Counted from the stretch's first letter, positions 16,860 through 26,900 are shown. The stretch: 64,000 bases of DNA from Photobacterium lutimaris (GCF_003025555.1 NZ_PYMH01000007.1:62001-126000); one strand, 5' to 3'. The notes: generated by a model not told the origin, from the letters alone. Program-made: numbers and translations.

Positions 16860-17690
16860 ATGCACCGCTTAGCCGGATTGAACAACCCCCGCCAGGCACA
16901 GGCGTTTATTGACTATATGGCCTCGCGTGGGATTTCGCTGGTGATGGCCCCCGAACCCGAGGGGTTGTTTGCCCTGTGGCTGGAGGATGGGCAGCATTGG
17001 GTGGAGGCAGAGGCTGAGCTCAACCAGTTTCTTTCCAATCCCTCTGATCGCAAGTACCAAGCGGCATCATGGCAGGTGGCCGAGAGCCGGACCGCCAAAT
17101 TCCATTACCGCAGCCCCAGCTTGCTCGGTTTGGTACGTGCCCAGGCCGGACCGCTTACACTTTTGGTAATGGCCACTTCTGTGGTGATTTACCTGCTATG
17201 GCTGCTGGGGTTGCAGCAGTCCGTATTTACCCTGATGCACTTTCCGTTAATGAAAGGGGATGAATGGCAGCTGTGGCGCTTTTTCTCCCATGCGCTGATC
17301 CACTTTTCGACCCTGCACGTGATCTTCAATTGCCTGTGGTGGTGGATCCTCGGTGGCCAGCTCGAGCGGCACAGCGGCAGTGCCAAGCTGCTCCAGGTCT
17401 TTCTGATCTCGGCGTTGATATCGGGTTTCGCCCAATTTTGGTTCCATGGCCCGAACTTTGGCGGCTTGTCCGGGGTGGTTTACGCGTTGTTGGGTTATAT
17501 CTGGTGGATGGGGTGGCTCGCACCGCAGCGCGGCTTGGCTATCCCAAAACCTTATGTGGTCTTTATGCTGGCTTGGCTGGTGTTGGGGTTTGCTGATGTG
17601 CTGGGCATGTCCGTCGCCAACATGGCCCACCTTTTTGGCTTGTTCAGTGGCTGCGCCCTTGGCTGGGTGGATGCTAAATTACGCCGCTAG
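16860..17690 (+). CDS. glpG: rhomboid intramembrane serine protease GlpG
   Basis: A 276-residue rhomboid protease, the same length as E. coli GlpG. The N-terminal cytosolic domain (about residues 1-85) ends in YQAASWQVA. Six membrane segments follow, with the catalytic Ser in GGLSGVVYALLGYIW (about residue 201) and the catalytic His in NMAHLFGLFSG. The oxyanion residues HFSTLHVIFNCLWWW are also present. ATG 16860 is chosen because GGAG lies 6 bases before it; an in-frame GTG at 16848 contains that site. Confidence 0.95.
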   Translation: MHRLAGLNNPRQAQAFIDYMASRGISLVMAPEPEGLFALWLEDGQHWVEAEAELNQFLSNPSDRKYQAASWQVAESRTAKFHYRSPSLLGLVRAQAGPLTLLVMATSVVIYLLWLLGLQQSVFTLMHFPLMKGDEWQLWRFFSHALIHFSTLHVIFNCLWWWILGGQLERHSGSAKLLQVFLISALISGFAQFWFHGPNFGGLSGVVYALLGYIWWMGWLAPQRGLAIPKPYVVFMLAWLVLGFADVLGMSVANMAHLFGLFSGCALGWVDAKLRR

Positions 17691-17711
17691 GTTAATGTTG
17701 GCACAAGAAAG

Positions 17712-17746
17712 AGGTGAATATCCGTAGTGGGGTGTTCACCTTTTTT
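17712..17746 (+). terminator. glpG terminator
   Basis: AGGTGAA and TTCACCT arms with a 16-base partly paired loop, then a T run, 22 bases after the glpG stop. Confidence 0.7.
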
Positions 17747-17824
17747 GTTGATATATCAAGCCAGTCCATACTTTAGGTAAAATCTCCCGCATATTTCGTC
17801 AAAGGCAGCGATTTAATCTGCCTA

Positions 17825-17840
17825 TTTGACACTATTCACA
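17825..17840 (+). promoter_or_regulatory. CRP-like site upstream of glpT
   Basis: TTTGA-N6-TCACA matches the CRP core TGTGA-N6-TCACA at 9 of 10 positions, 120 bases before the glpT start. E. coli glpT is CRP-activated, which makes it plausible. Confidence 0.5.
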
Positions 17841-17959
17841 TTTTCTTACCTTCATTAGAGCAATAATTTGCATACCTTGAGTGAAATTGATTACTTTCGC
17901 TCGTCTTGTACTCGTTTGTACCCATACCATCGAAAAAATACTATAAAAAGGAACATTCT

Positions 17960-19330
17960 ATGTTTGGTCTCTTTAAACCGGCAATGCATCGGGCGCGTCT
18001 TCCCGATGGCCAGGTCGACTCCACCTACCAGCGTCTGCGTTGGCAACTTTTCGCGGGGATCTTCTTTGGTTATGCCGGCTACTACCTTGTTCGTAAAAAT
18101 TTCAGCCTGGCCATGCCTTACCTTATCGAAGAGTACGGCTACAGCCGTGGTGATCTGGGCGTAGCACTGGCCGCCGTTTCGATTGCTTATGGCTTGTCGA
18201 AATTTTTGATGGGCAGTGTGTCTGACCGCTCCAACCCGCGCTATTTCCTTGCGGCCGGCTTGAGTATGTCGGCGATTGTGATGTTGTGCTTCGGCTTTAT
18301 GCCTTGGGCAACGAGTAGTATTGCGGCCATGTTTATCCTGCTGTTTTTGAACGGTTGGTTCCAGGGCATGGGATGGCCTGCATGTGGCCGAACCATGGTG
18401 CACTGGTGGTCACGCAAGGAAAGGGGGGAAGTCGTTTCAGTCTGGAACGTTGCTCATAACGTGGGTGGTGGTTTGATTGGTCCGATGTTCCTGCTTGGTT
18501 TGTGGGCATTCAATGATGATTGGAGATCGGCGTTCTACGTACCGGCTTTCTTTGCTTTGTTGGTGGCCGTATTCACTCTGCTGGTAATGCGTGATACGCC
18601 GCAATCTTGTGGCCTGCCTTCAATCGAAGAGCACAAAGACGACTACCCGGATAGCTATGATGCTTCCCACGAAAAAGAGATGACCGCCAAGGAAATCTTC
18701 TTCAAGTATGTGTTTAACAACAAACTATTGTGGTTTATTGCGATTGCCAATGCCTTCGTTTACCTGATCCGCTATGGGGTATTGGACTGGGCGCCGGTGT
18801 ATCTGAGCGAAGTGAAGCACTTCACCGTCGACAAATCATCTTGGGCTTACTTCCTGTACGAGTGGGCGGGTATCCCAGGTACGCTACTGTGTGGCTGGAT
18901 GTCGGATAAATTCTTTAAGGGTCGCCGTGCACCTGCCGGTATTTTGTTCATGGCACTGGTGACCGTTGCGGTATTGGTTTATTGGTTCAACCCTGCTGGC
19001 AACCCGACGGTGGATATGGCGGCATTGGTCGCTATTGGCTTCCTGATTTACGGACCGGTGATGCTAATTGGTCTGTATGCACTTGAGTTGGCTCCGAAAA
19101 AAGCAGCGGGCACCGCAGCAGGCCTGACCGGTTTGTTCGGTTACCTTGGTGGGGCTGTCGCAGCTAACGCCATTCTGGGCTACACCGTTGACCATTTCGG
19201 CTGGGACGGCGGCTTTATGGTACTGACTGCATCTTGTGGTATGTCTATCTTCTTCCTGACCTTGGCATTGATTGGGGAAAGCCGCTTGCATCGTGAAAAA
19301 GAAGCTGGGCAGCTGGAACAAAATGCATGA
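17960..19330 (+). CDS. glpT: glycerol-3-phosphate:phosphate antiporter GlpT
   Basis: A 456-residue major-facilitator protein with 12 membrane segments that takes up sn-glycerol-3-phosphate in exchange for phosphate (and admits fosfomycin). It is co-linear with E. coli Glp[21 protein letters not shown] start, [20 protein letters not shown] (with the binding Arg-Lys pair near residue 46), [31 protein letters not shown] and [20 protein letters not shown] (second binding Arg). ATG 17960 has an AAAAGGA site and fits the family start; an upstream GTG-type extension is unlikely. It has its own terminator, so it is probably monocistronic. Confidence 0.96.
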   Translation: MFGLFKPAMHRARLPDGQVDSTYQRLRWQLFAGIFFGYAGYYLVRKNFSLAMPYLIEEYGYSRGDLGVALAAVSIAYGLSKFLMGSVSDRSNPRYFLAAGLSMSAIVMLCFGFMPWATSSIAAMFILLFLNGWFQGMGWPACGRTMVHWWSRKERGEVVSVWNVAHNVGGGLIGPMFLLGLWAFNDDWRSAFYVPAFFALLVAVFTLLVMRDTPQSCGLPSIEEHKDDYPDSYDASHEKEMTAKEIFFKYVFNNKLLWFIAIANAFVYLIRYGVLDWAPVYLSEVKHFTVDKSSWAYFLYEWAGIPGTLLCGWMSDKFFKGRRAPAGILFMALVTVAVLVYWFNPAGNPTVDMAALVAIGFLIYGPVMLIGLYALELAPKKAAGTAAGLTGLFGYLGGAVAANAILGYTVDHFGWDGGFMVLTASCGMSIFFLTLALIGESRLHREKEAGQLEQNA

Positions 19331-19377
19331 TTGGGAGCGCCATCATTGGCATCTTGATTAGACCCTAGGTAATATGA

Positions 19378-19410
19378 CAAGGCTTCGCATTGTGCGGAGC
19401 CTTGTTGTTT
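19378..19410 (+). terminator. glpT terminator
   Basis: 12-bp stem CAAGGCTTCGCA / TGCGGAGCCTTG (one wobble) with loop TTG, followed by TTGTTTT. Confidence 0.85.
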
Positions 19411-19496
19411 TACAAGCTGATCTTGGCTGATTGATATCGATTGCATAAGACAGTTTGTTAGGTACCAGGCCACAGCGAAAGGGAGCCGCGTCAGTC

Positions 19497-20258
19497 GTGA
19501 AGCAGAGTAAACGTCACCAGGAAATAATTGATCTTGTCAAAACCCAAGGCTACGTCAGCACCGATGACTTGGTTGAGCGGTTTAATGTCAGCCCGCAGAC
19601 TATCCGACGGGATCTCAACGAGCTGGCGGAAGATAATAAGATCCGCCGTCACCATGGTGGAGCGACTATCCCATCGAGCTCGGTGAATACCTCATACAGC
19701 ACCCGTAAAGTGATGCAGCTGGCTGAAAAAGACAACATTGCCCAGGCCATGGTTGCCCATATTCCTGATGGTGCGACCTTGTTCATTGATATTGGCACAA
19801 CGCCGGAAGCCGTGGCCCGTGCATTGCTCGACCATAATGACCTACGTATTGTGACCAACAACCTCAATGTCGCGAGCATTTTGACGGGCAAGGATGACTT
19901 CCGGGTGATCCTCGCCGGTGGTGAAGTGCGTAACCGTGATGGCGGTATTGTTGGTGAGGCAACATTGGATTTCATCTCCCAGTTCCGCCTCGACTTTGGC
20001 ATCTTGGGGATCAGTGGCATTGATCTTGATGGTTCGCTGCTTGACTTTGATTACCACGAGGTACGGGTGAAACAGGCGATTATCGAAAATAGCCGCTGTG
20101 TGATGCTTGGGGTCGACCATACTAAGTTCGGCCGAAATGCGATGGTTAATCTGGGTGATATCAGCCAGGTTGATATGTTGTTTACCGACCACACGCCGCC
20201 GGAAGAATTGGCCAAGCGCCTGGCCGAGCATGAAACGCACATTGAAATTATCCGTTAA
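19497..20258 (+). CDS. glpR: glycerol-3-phosphate regulon repressor GlpR (DeoR family)
   Basis: A 253-residue DeoR-family repressor that releases DNA when glycerol-3-phosphate binds. The helix-turn-helix is in GYVSTDDLVERFNVSPQTIR followed by RDLNELAE. The effector domain has TLFIDIGTTPEAVARALL, IVTNNLNVASIL and FGILGISGID, as in E. coli GlpR (252 residues). GTG 19497 is the start that gives family length (KQSKRHQEII follows) with GGGAG upstream. It sits between glpT and glpD, the likely targets. Confidence 0.95.
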   Translation: MKQSKRHQEIIDLVKTQGYVSTDDLVERFNVSPQTIRRDLNELAEDNKIRRHHGGATIPSSSVNTSYSTRKVMQLAEKDNIAQAMVAHIPDGATLFIDIGTTPEAVARALLDHNDLRIVTNNLNVASILTGKDDFRVILAGGEVRNRDGGIVGEATLDFISQFRLDFGILGISGIDLDGSLLDFDYHEVRVKQAIIENSRCVMLGVDHTKFGRNAMVNLGDISQVDMLFTDHTPPEELAKRLAEHETHIEIIR

Positions 20259-20307
20259 ACCATCAATGTCATTGGCTTAGAGGCCAAATAAACACCGTTT
20301 GTATGAG

Positions 20308-20338
20308 CGGGCTGCTGAATAAGCAGCCCGTTTTTTTT
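20308..20338 (+). terminator. glpR terminator
   Basis: 9-bp GC-rich stem CGGGCTGCT / AGCAGCCCG with loop GAATA and eight T residues, 49 bases past the glpR stop. Confidence 0.92.
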
Positions 20339-20436
20339 CGCTAGAATGCCATATCGATCATGATTGTTTAAACATTCGAGCATAATAATGATGATCTTAA
20401 TCAATTTATTGTCTATAGTGCTCGTAAGCGAGCGCT

Positions 20437-20456
20437 CATGCGCGAATTCGAACATT
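20437..20456 (+). promoter_or_regulatory. GlpR operator upstream of glpD
   Basis: CATGCGCGAA followed by TTCGAACATT matches the GlpR palindrome (WATKYTCGWW-WWCGARMATW) at 18 of 20 positions; the right half is perfect. A perfect single half-site (TTCGAGCATA) is at 20375-20384 and a 9-of-10 half-site near 20354. A likely -10 (TATAGT) is at 20414. Confidence 0.6.
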
Positions 20457-20485
20457 TTAGCGAAAGTCGTAGTCGAGGTGGGGAA

Positions 20486-21997
20486 ATGGCAGCAAATAAC
20501 GAAGTGTTGGATCTGATTGTCGTTGGTGGCGGAATCAATGGGGCCGGAATTGCCGCGGATGCCGTTGGACGCGGCCTGCGTGTCGGCCTTTATGAGGCGC
20601 AAGATTTTGCCTCGGCGACATCGTCGGCCAGTTCGAAACTGATCCATGGCGGCCTGCGCTACCTTGAGCACTATGAGTTTCGCTTGGTTGGCGAAGCGTT
20701 AGCCGAGCGAGAGGTGCTGCTAAAAAAAATCCCTCACATTGCCCGCCCGATGCGCTTTCGTCTACCGCACCGCCCCCACTTGCGTCCGGCCTGGATGATC
20801 CGTGCGGGCCTGTTTCTGTATGACCACCTTGGCAAGCGCACGACTTTGCCGGCGAGCTGCAGCCTGAAATTCGGTGCCGAATCGGTATTGGTTCCGGAAA
20901 TCACCAAAGGCTTCGAATACTCAGACTGCTGGGTGGATGATGCACGGCTGGTGATCCTCAATGCGATGGAAGTCGCCCAGCGCGGAGGCGAAGTCCGTAA
21001 TCGCTGCATGGTCGAAGCGGCTGAGCGGGACGGCGAGTTGTGGCGTGTCACGGTGCGCAATACCTTGACCGGCGAAGTGTTCGAGCGGCGTTGCCATGCG
21101 CTGGTCAATGCGGCTGGCCCATGGGTGAAAGCGTTTTATGATCAGAGTCTGGCACTGCCATCACCGCGCAATATTCGTTTGATCAAAGGTTCGCATATTG
21201 TGGTGCCGCGGGTCCACGGTGAGGAGCAGGCGTATATTCTGCAAAATGAAGATAACCGTATTGTGTTTGTGATCCCGTATCTTGACCGGTTCTCAATTAT
21301 TGGTACCACGGACGTGGAATACAGCGGCGATCCGCGCGAAGTCGCGATTGATGAGAATGAAATCGGCTACCTGCTTGAGGTCTACAACAACCATTTCGTT
21401 AACAAGCTTGGCCGTGATGATGTCGTGTGGACCTACAGCGGGGTACGTCCGCTGTGTGATGATGAATCGGACTCGCCGCAGGCGATTACCCGGGATTACA
21501 CATTGGAGCTGGAGCAGGAAGGACAGCAGGCTCCGCTACTGTCGATTTTCGGCGGTAAACTGACGACCTACCGTAAACTGGCCGAGACGGCGATGGCCAA
21601 ACTGGCGCCTTTCTTTCCGCAGATGCAGCAGCCATGGACGGCGGATGCCTATTTGCCCGGCGGAGCCGCGGGCTTTGATGTCAAAGCACAGGCCGCTGAA
21701 TTGCAGCAGCGTTTTTCGTGGTTGCCGGCGGTAGCCGCCGAGCGGATGGCAACCAACTACGGTAACCTTAGCCCGCAGCTGTTTGAGGGCGTTGCCTATG
21801 AGGCCGACATGGGGCAGCATTTTGGGGCCGGTTTCTATGCCAAAGAGCTGGATTACCTGCTGCGCTTTGAGTTTGTCCAGCAGGCCGACGATGTGTTGTG
21901 GCGCCGCAGTAAGCTGGGGTTGTACCTTGACCAGCATCAGCAGCAGCAAGTCGCTGACTACATTGCCAATTGGCAGTCGGTCCAAAGTGCAGCTTGA
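20486..21997 (+). CDS. glpD: aerobic glycerol-3-phosphate dehydrogenase GlpD
   Basis: A 503-residue membrane-associated flavoprotein that oxidises glycerol-3-phosphate to dihydroxyacetone phosphate and reduces ubiquinone. It has the FAD-binding motif LIVVGGGINGAGIAADAVGR at the N-terminus, then ATSSASSKLIHGGLRYLEHY, LIKGSHIVVPRV, FSIIGTTDVEY and FGGKLTTYRKLAE. It aligns end to end with E. coli GlpD (501 residues). ATG 20486 has a GAGGTGGGG site; an upstream in-frame ATG at 20438 lies inside the GlpR operator. Its quinone partner is made by ubiC/ubiA just downstream. Confidence 0.96.
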   Translation: MAANNEVLDLIVVGGGINGAGIAADAVGRGLRVGLYEAQDFASATSSASSKLIHGGLRYLEHYEFRLVGEALAEREVLLKKIPHIARPMRFRLPHRPHLRPAWMIRAGLFLYDHLGKRTTLPASCSLKFGAESVLVPEITKGFEYSDCWVDDARLVILNAMEVAQRGGEVRNRCMVEAAERDGELWRVTVRNTLTGEVFERRCHALVNAAGPWVKAFYDQSLALPSPRNIRLIKGSHIVVPRVHGEEQAYILQNEDNRIVFVIPYLDRFSIIGTTDVEYSGDPREVAIDENEIGYLLEVYNNHFVNKLGRDDVVWTYSGVRPLCDDESDSPQAITRDYTLELEQEGQQAPLLSIFGGKLTTYRKLAETAMAKLAPFFPQMQQPWTADAYLPGGAAGFDVKAQAAELQQRFSWLPAVAAERMATNYGNLSPQLFEGVAYEADMGQHFGAGFYAKELDYLLRFEFVQQADDVLWRRSKLGLYLDQHQQQQVADYIANWQSVQSAA

Positions 21998-22017
21998 TGA
22001 GTCAAACATCACCCGAT

Positions 22018-22043
22018 AAAAAGGCGCCCTAGGCGCCTTTTTT
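22018..22043 (+). terminator. glpD terminator
   Basis: AAAAGGCGCC / GGCGCCTTTT stem with loop CTA and a T run. Confidence 0.88.
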
Positions 22044-22079
22044 GTGTCTGCAGAAGGGGGAGTCTTCTGCGAAACTGGC

Positions 22080-22505
22080 TTACTGATAGAGATACTTGGT
22101 AAACAGCAGCTCGGTCAATAGCCGTTTGTTGGTCTCGATAAGTAGCAGCTCATTGACCTTGTTCAGGCAGGCCTGGCGGATCTCTTCGCGTCCAGCCAGT
22201 GATTTGATCCTGGCTTCTGGCTGCTGGCCGATAATGCTGATGATGGCATCGCGGATCAGCGGGGCATGGTGTTCGATCTCAGGGATAAGCGTAGGGTCAG
22301 CGACCATGAGATCAATTTGCAAGCGGAGGTAACCCATTTTCTTGCCTTGGCTAACATAATTGGTCGTAATGTCTGGGGCTAGGGTGTAATAGGTATATTG
22401 GGGGTTGGCCATGGCCCCATCGTTGGCGTGGACAGACATTGGCACCAGTAAGCTAGCCAAGAGGTAAAGTAATGCGGGTAAAGTCAATTTCATTATCATG
22501 CTCAT
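22080..22505 (-). CDS. FliL-like secreted protein
   Basis: A 141-residue protein with an N-terminal signal sequence (LTLPALLYLLASLLVPMSVHA, about residues 7-27) and a FliL domain (YYTLAPDITTNYVS, then YLRLQIDLMVADP and HHAPLIRDAIISIIG). FliL proper is a membrane-anchored stator-associated flagellar protein; this paralogue appears periplasmic or lipid-free and is not in a flagellar operon. Three in-frame ATG codons (22505, 22499, 22493) are possible starts and none has a strong ribosome-binding site. It is convergent with glpD and divergent from ubiC, a placement I associate with vibrios. Confidence 0.78.
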   Translation of the reverse strand: MSMIMKLTLPALLYLLASLLVPMSVHANDGAMANPQYTYYTLAPDITTNYVSQGKKMGYLRLQIDLMVADPTLIPEIEHHAPLIRDAIISIIGQQPEARIKSLAGREEIRQACLNKVNELLLIETNKRLLTELLFTKYLYQ

Positions 22506-22662
22506 AGAGTTATTGGTTTTTATGGCTGCAAATGAGTTTCTTTCGATCGTAACGATATTCGTAGTGGTTACAGCTTGCTACAATAGTGTTTCTTCATGGT
22601 AATAAATTAACCTTGATCTACCAAGCCCTTGTCGGTAATTGGGTAGATATTTTGTTGGAAAG

Positions 22663-23208
22663 ATGTCGAAATTCAAACAGTTGTACAAGCCATTGTTAGA
22701 TAGTGCCCAATGGCTGACACCGGAAGAAACAGTCATTGAAAGGACTGAATTTGGGCATTGGTTGTTGGAGTTGGACTCCTTGTCCCGTCGGTTTGAGCGT
22801 CACTGCCGAGTATTTACCGTGTCCCTGGAAGAGCAGGGGCAGATCACCCGTGAGCGTTTGACTAATGACGAACGTGCTTTGATCGGTGACGTTGATTGCC
22901 TGCTGCGCAAAGTTGTGCTTAAGGGCGATGGGGTACCATGGGTGTTTGCCAGAACCCTGATCCCACTGACCACCCTGACAGGCCAGGAGCAGGATTTGGC
23001 TCAACTGGGGGAAATGCCACTCGGGTTTCGCGTGTTTACCGATCGCAGTGCGCGTCGTGATGCGCTGGAGATCGCCAATGTCGGTACTGAACATAAACCG
23101 GTCTGGGCCCGCCGCTCGCGGTTGTGGCTCAATGATAAACCGCTGCTGGTGGCGGAATTGTTTTTGCAGGATGCACCTATTTATAAGGAGACCCTAAGTT
23201 GGAAATGA
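22663..23208 (+). CDS. ubiC: chorismate lyase UbiC
   Basis: A 181-residue enzyme that splits chorismate into 4-hydroxybenzoate and pyruvate, the first committed step of ubiquinone synthesis. Family features are the WLTPEE segment near residue 20, [18 protein letters not shown]-like block (about 80-100, with the active-site Arg) and the C-terminal [20 protein letters not shown] with the product-binding Glu. ATG 22663 has GGAAAG immediately upstream and gives the usual length; an upstream TTG is rejected. It overlaps ubiA by 10 bases. Confidence 0.93.
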   Translation: MSKFKQLYKPLLDSAQWLTPEETVIERTEFGHWLLELDSLSRRFERHCRVFTVSLEEQGQITRERLTNDERALIGDVDCLLRKVVLKGDGVPWVFARTLIPLTTLTGQEQDLAQLGEMPLGFRVFTDRSARRDALEIANVGTEHKPVWARRSRLWLNDKPLLVAELFLQDAPIYKETLSWK

Positions 23209-24059
23209 CCAAGATGAAAGCGTTCTGGCAACTGGCGCGCTTCGATCGTCCTATTGGTAGCCTGTTGCTGTTGTGGCCGACGCTGTGGGCGTTGTTTTTG
23301 GCCGCTGAAGGCATGCCCAACCCCCATGTGATGTTGGTGTTTGTGCTTGGGGTGATTTTCATGCGGGCAGCAGGGTGCGTGATCAACGATTTTGCTGACC
23401 GTAATTTCGATGGCCATGTCAAACGTACCGCCAAGCGGCCGATGCCGTCAGGTAAGGTGTCAGAGCGTGAGGCACTGGCGTTATTCGGTCTGTTGGTGTT
23501 GGTGTCATTCTTGTTGGTACTGACCATGAACACCCTGACGATCATGCTGTCGGTGGTGGCGGTGATACTGGCTGCGGCTTATCCGTTCATGAAGCGCTAT
23601 ACCCATCTGCCCCAACTGGTGTTGGGGATGGCATTTGGCTGGTCGATTCCGATGGCCTACGCGGCGCAGGCTGGGGAGCTGCCGGCAGTGGCGTGGTTGC
23701 TGTTTGTCGCCAATATCCTATGGACCATCGCCTATGATACCCAGTACGCGATGGTTGACCGCGATGATGATGTCAAGGTTGGGATCAAATCTACCGCAAT
23801 CTTATTCGGTCGGTTCGACAAGATGATCATTGGTCTGCTGCAGCTGGGAACCTTGGTATTGCTGATTGCCGTCGGGGCGATTGAAGAGCTGTCACAGGTG
23901 TATTATTGGTGTCTTTTGCTGGCCTCGTCACTGTTTGTCTATCAGCAGATGCTGCTGCGCGGCCGTGAACGTGAGCCGTGTTTCAAGGCTTTCTTGAATA
24001 ACAACTATGTCGGCATGTTGATTTGTGTCGGTATCGCCGCCAGTGTGTATCTGGCATAA
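23199..24059 (+). CDS. ubiA: 4-hydroxybenzoate octaprenyltransferase UbiA
   Basis: A 286-residue integral membrane prenyltransferase that attaches the polyprenyl tail to 4-hydroxybenzoate. Both Asp-rich substrate motifs are present: NDFADRNFD (about residues 66-74) and [12 protein letters not shown] (about 186-197). Nine or so membrane segments are visible. The TTG at 23199 lies 8 bases after AAGGAG and is the better-placed start; ATG 23205 would remove two residues. It forms the ubiCA operon and ends at a strong terminator. Confidence 0.95.
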   Translation: MEMTKMKAFWQLARFDRPIGSLLLLWPTLWALFLAAEGMPNPHVMLVFVLGVIFMRAAGCVINDFADRNFDGHVKRTAKRPMPSGKVSEREALALFGLLVLVSFLLVLTMNTLTIMLSVVAVILAAAYPFMKRYTHLPQLVLGMAFGWSIPMAYAAQAGELPAVAWLLFVANILWTIAYDTQYAMVDRDDDVKVGIKSTAILFGRFDKMIIGLLQLGTLVLLIAVGAIEELSQVYYWCLLLASSLFVYQQMLLRGREREPCFKAFLNNNYVGMLICVGIAASVYLA

Positions 24060-24082
24060 CGACAGCGATATTACCGCGATTG

Positions 24083-24109
24083 AAAAGCGCCGTTAACGGC
24101 GCTTTTTTG
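24083..24109 (+). terminator. ubiA terminator
   Basis: AAAAGCGCCG / CGGCGCTTTT stem with loop TTAA and a T run. Confidence 0.87.
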
Positions 24110-24152
24110 TATCTGTGAGCATGTGAAAAGCAGTACGAGGCAGTAGGCCGAT

Positions 24153-24177
24153 AAAAAAAAGGCTGCAAACGGCAGCC
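24153..24177 (-). terminator. plsB terminator
   Basis: GGCTGC / GCAGCC stem with a 5-base loop and eight A residues on the plus strand, i.e. a T run on the minus strand, 25 bases past the plsB stop. Confidence 0.82.
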
Positions 24178-24201
24178 CTTTGGGTGTGGTGGAGAGTGCG
24201 A

Positions 24202-26652
24202 TTACTCGTCGTTGTCGCTCTCTTCGCCTCGGTCTTCGCGGTTCATGACCGCTTGGATGGTCAGCTTCACCTCCGGTGACACCAAGGCGGCTAGCTGCTC
24301 GGCCAGTTGTTCGACCGGTTGCGATACCGCGTGGCATTCCTCGTTGAGGTAGCCCTCGCTGCGCAGGGTTTTCACCAAGGCCGCAAAAACGCCCTTGTCG
24401 AAAAACTCTGGCGCATTGATACCATGCAGGCGGCTTAGGCGCTGGGCCATCATCTGGCTTTGCTGCTCGAGATCGCTCTTCATCAGCTGCGGCTCGGAGT
24501 TGAGCAGGGTCAGGGTTATGGCATAACGCTGCAGGGTTTCCGAGATCGTACGGGCCAGCAGGTGCAGTGGGCCGATACGGGTGCTGTTGAGGGTGATTTG
24601 TTCGCCGTCGCGCAATACCAATCGCTGGCGAACCAGCTCATCAACCTGTGCTTCGATCACGGTTTCCAATTCTTCTTTGTCAAAGCGTAGGAATAGCTCT
24701 GCCTGAAGGAATGGATACAGGTGGGTAACCTGCTCGATAATCTCATCCACGCTCAGTTTTTGGTGGTGGATCATGATATTGGCGATCAGCGACGGCATCG
24801 CGAACAGGTGGATGATGTTGTTGCGGTAATAGGTCATCAGGATCGCCTGCTGGCGGTTCAATGACACCATTTCTCCCAAACTGTCACGCTCGACCACGAA
24901 TTTGTCCATATCGATAGCATGCTTGACCATCGCCTTGGCATCTTCATCCGGAACGGTGAATTTCTCCGAGTACGGCACGTTACGCAGCAGTTGCAGGTAG
25001 CAGTCTATTTGCTGCTCGAGATCTTCACGGCTAAGGGCGCGCTGGCGTGCTGCAAGCAGTGCCACACCACATAATGTTAGGGCATTGGTAGCTGCAGCAT
25101 CGTTGATGTGGGTCATCATCTTCACCGCCAAGTCATTCACCACCGGGTTCAGCCATTGTGGGCGCTGGGGCTCGATAGGATCGATATCTTTGTGCCACTC
25201 AGGTACATGCTCGTTGAGGTAGTGGTTGAGTGGGATCGGCTCACCGAAGTTGACATAGCCTTGGCCGAGGTTACGCAGCTTGCGCAGAGTACGGATCACC
25301 TGACCGACGTTTTCTTTCTCTTTGCGCTTGCCGCGCAGTTCTTTGGCATAGGTCGCGACTTCCATGACATGCTCGTAGCCAATGTAGACCGGTACCAGGG
25401 TCACCGGGCGGTTTAGGCCACGCAGCATTGCCTGGATAGTCATCGACAGCATACCGGTTTTAGCCGGTAGCAAACGGCCCGTTCGCGAACGACCACCTTC
25501 GCTGAAGTATTCGACCGAATAGCCCTTGGCAAACAGTTCTGCCAAGTATTCGCGAAATACTGTCGAGTAAAGGCGATTGCCCTTGAAGCTACGGCGGATA
25601 AAGAAGGCACCGCCGCGGCGGAAGATCTGTCCGGCCGGGAAGAAGTTGAGGTTGATGCCTGCCGCAATATGCGGTGGCACCAAGCCTTCTTGGTATAGCA
25701 CGTATGACAGCAGCAGGTAGTCCATGTGGCTGCGGTGGCAGGGCACATAGACAATCTCATGGCCATCTTGGGCCAACTTACGTACCTGCTTGGCATTGTT
25801 GATGTTGAGCCCTTGGTAGAGCTTGTTCCACAGCCAGCCGAGGAAACGTTCCCCCCGCTTGATCAGCGAGTAGGAGAAGTCAGCGGCAATCTCTTCCATC
25901 ATATCGATGGCTTCTTTGCGCACCTTTTCAATCGGTACATCACGGCTTGCCGCTTCCTCTGCCACGACTTTCTCAATGGCCTTGGAGTTCAGCAGGCGAT
26001 TGAACAGCACTTGGCGGTCCGGCAGTTTCGGCCCCGATGCCGCCAGCTGCTGGCGGGAGAAGTGGATGCGGGCCACCCTAGCCAGTTTATTGGCAATTGA
26101 ATCGTCGGTACCGTGGTGATCGGCCATGTAGCGCAGAGAAACCGCCGGGCTTAGGCGTACCATGCAGTCGCGACCATGGCCGAGGATAGTGAAAAACTTT
26201 TCCGGGCCATTGAGCGGGCGCAGTACCGGCTTGTGATTCTCTTCCTTGCCGGGTTTGCGGCCCCACAGGATAGAAGCAGGAACCACCTGGATATCCAGTT
26301 CGCTGTCTTGCGTATGGTGCTCGAGCAGGGCGGTAAACAGGTCGATAGATTCCTGCGGCAGCGCGTTCTTATCGCCGAAGACACTCGGACCATCGGAAAT
26401 ATAGACATAGCGGACAAACGGCTGCCCGTTTATCTCCAGTGGAGACAAGGGATCAGGCAAGCCCAGCGCCTTGGTGCTGCTGCGCAGTGTCATCAAATCG
26501 GTATTGGAGCGGAACGGCAGGATGTAAACAATCGGGCGTTCTAGATCCAGTTCCAGATCCGCAACGGGATCGGAGGGGATTGAGTGGGTTTTAACCAGCA
26601 GAGAAAGCGGCAAATCCAGTATTTTTTGATAGATTTTCTGCCAACTTGACAT
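24202..26652 (-). CDS. plsB: glycerol-3-phosphate 1-O-acyltransferase PlsB
   Basis: An 816-residue membrane-bound enzyme that acylates sn-glycerol-3-phosphate at position 1 to start phospholipid synthesis. Catalytic block [16 protein letters not shown] (His-x4-Asp) is at about residues 309-323. Block [14 protein letters not shown] and block [23 protein letters not shown] follow. Length is close to E. coli PlsB (807). The acidic C-terminus ends near [11 protein letters not shown]. It is divergent from lexA, the arrangement seen in vibrios and E. coli. Confidence 0.95.
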   Translation of the reverse strand: MSSWQKIYQKILDLPLSLLVKTHSIPSDPVADLELDLERPIVYILPFRSNTDLMTLRSSTKALGLPDPLSPLEINGQPFVRYVYISDGPSVFGDKNALPQESIDLFTALLEHHTQDSELDIQVVPASILWGRKPGKEENHKPVLRPLNGPEKFFTILGHGRDCMVRLSPAVSLRYMADHHGTDDSIANKLARVARIHFSRQQLAASGPKLPDRQVLFNRLLNSKAIEKVVAEEAASRDVPIEKVRKEAIDMMEEIAADFSYSLIKRGERFLGWLWNKLYQGLNINNAKQVRKLAQDGHEIVYVPCHRSHMDYLLLSYVLYQEGLVPPHIAAGINLNFFPAGQIFRRGGAFFIRRSFKGNRLYSTVFREYLAELFAKGYSVEYFSEGGRSRTGRLLPAKTGMLSMTIQAMLRGLNRPVTLVPVYIGYEHVMEVATYAKELRGKRKEKENVGQVIRTLRKLRNLGQGYVNFGEPIPLNHYLNEHVPEWHKDIDPIEPQRPQWLNPVVNDLAVKMMTHINDAAATNALTLCGVALLAARQRALSREDLEQQIDCYLQLLRNVPYSEKFTVPDEDAKAMVKHAIDMDKFVVERDSLGEMVSLNRQQAILMTYYRNNIIHLFAMPSLIANIMIHHQKLSVDEIIEQVTHLYPFLQAELFLRFDKEELETVIEAQVDELVRQRLVLRDGEQITLNSTRIGPLHLLARTISETLQRYAITLTLLNSEPQLMKSDLEQQSQMMAQRLSRLHGINAPEFFDKGVFAALVKTLRSEGYLNEECHAVSQPVEQLAEQLAALVSPEVKLTIQAVMNREDRGEESDNDE

Positions 26653-26866
26653 ATCTTTTACCAGCCTCGAATTCTTAATGCGTGGAAGGATAGCAGAAAA
26701 AAACCAGTTATAAGCAGCGAAATAGCACAGACTCGCCGTTATACGCCATTTTTATTGATTTGCCGACGCGCTTTGGTTCATTAGCTCAGAGGGAAATATC
26801 GCTGGAAGCGATCGATTACTTGCTGATGAATTTGCGCCAAAATTGTTGTTTTCCTAAACAATAACC

Positions 26867-26895
26867 TTTTCAAGCGTGAGAACACTGGATATACT
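26867..26895 (+). promoter_or_regulatory. lexA: lexA promoter
   Basis: -35 TTTTCA (26867-26872) and -10 TATACT (26890-26895) with a 17-base spacer. The first LexA box covers the -10 element, as expected of a repressed promoter. Confidence 0.55.
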
Positions 26896-26900
26896 CACAG
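26885..26900 (+). promoter_or_regulatory. LexA box 1 (SOS box)
   Basis: CTGG-N8-ACAG, one mismatch from CTGT-N8-ACAG, over the -10 element of lexA. Confidence 0.75.

Noticed and set aside
17880-17959. GlpR operators in the glpT leader
   Set aside because: Several TTCG/CTCG half-sites match 7-8 of 10 positions, but no paired 20-base operator could be built.
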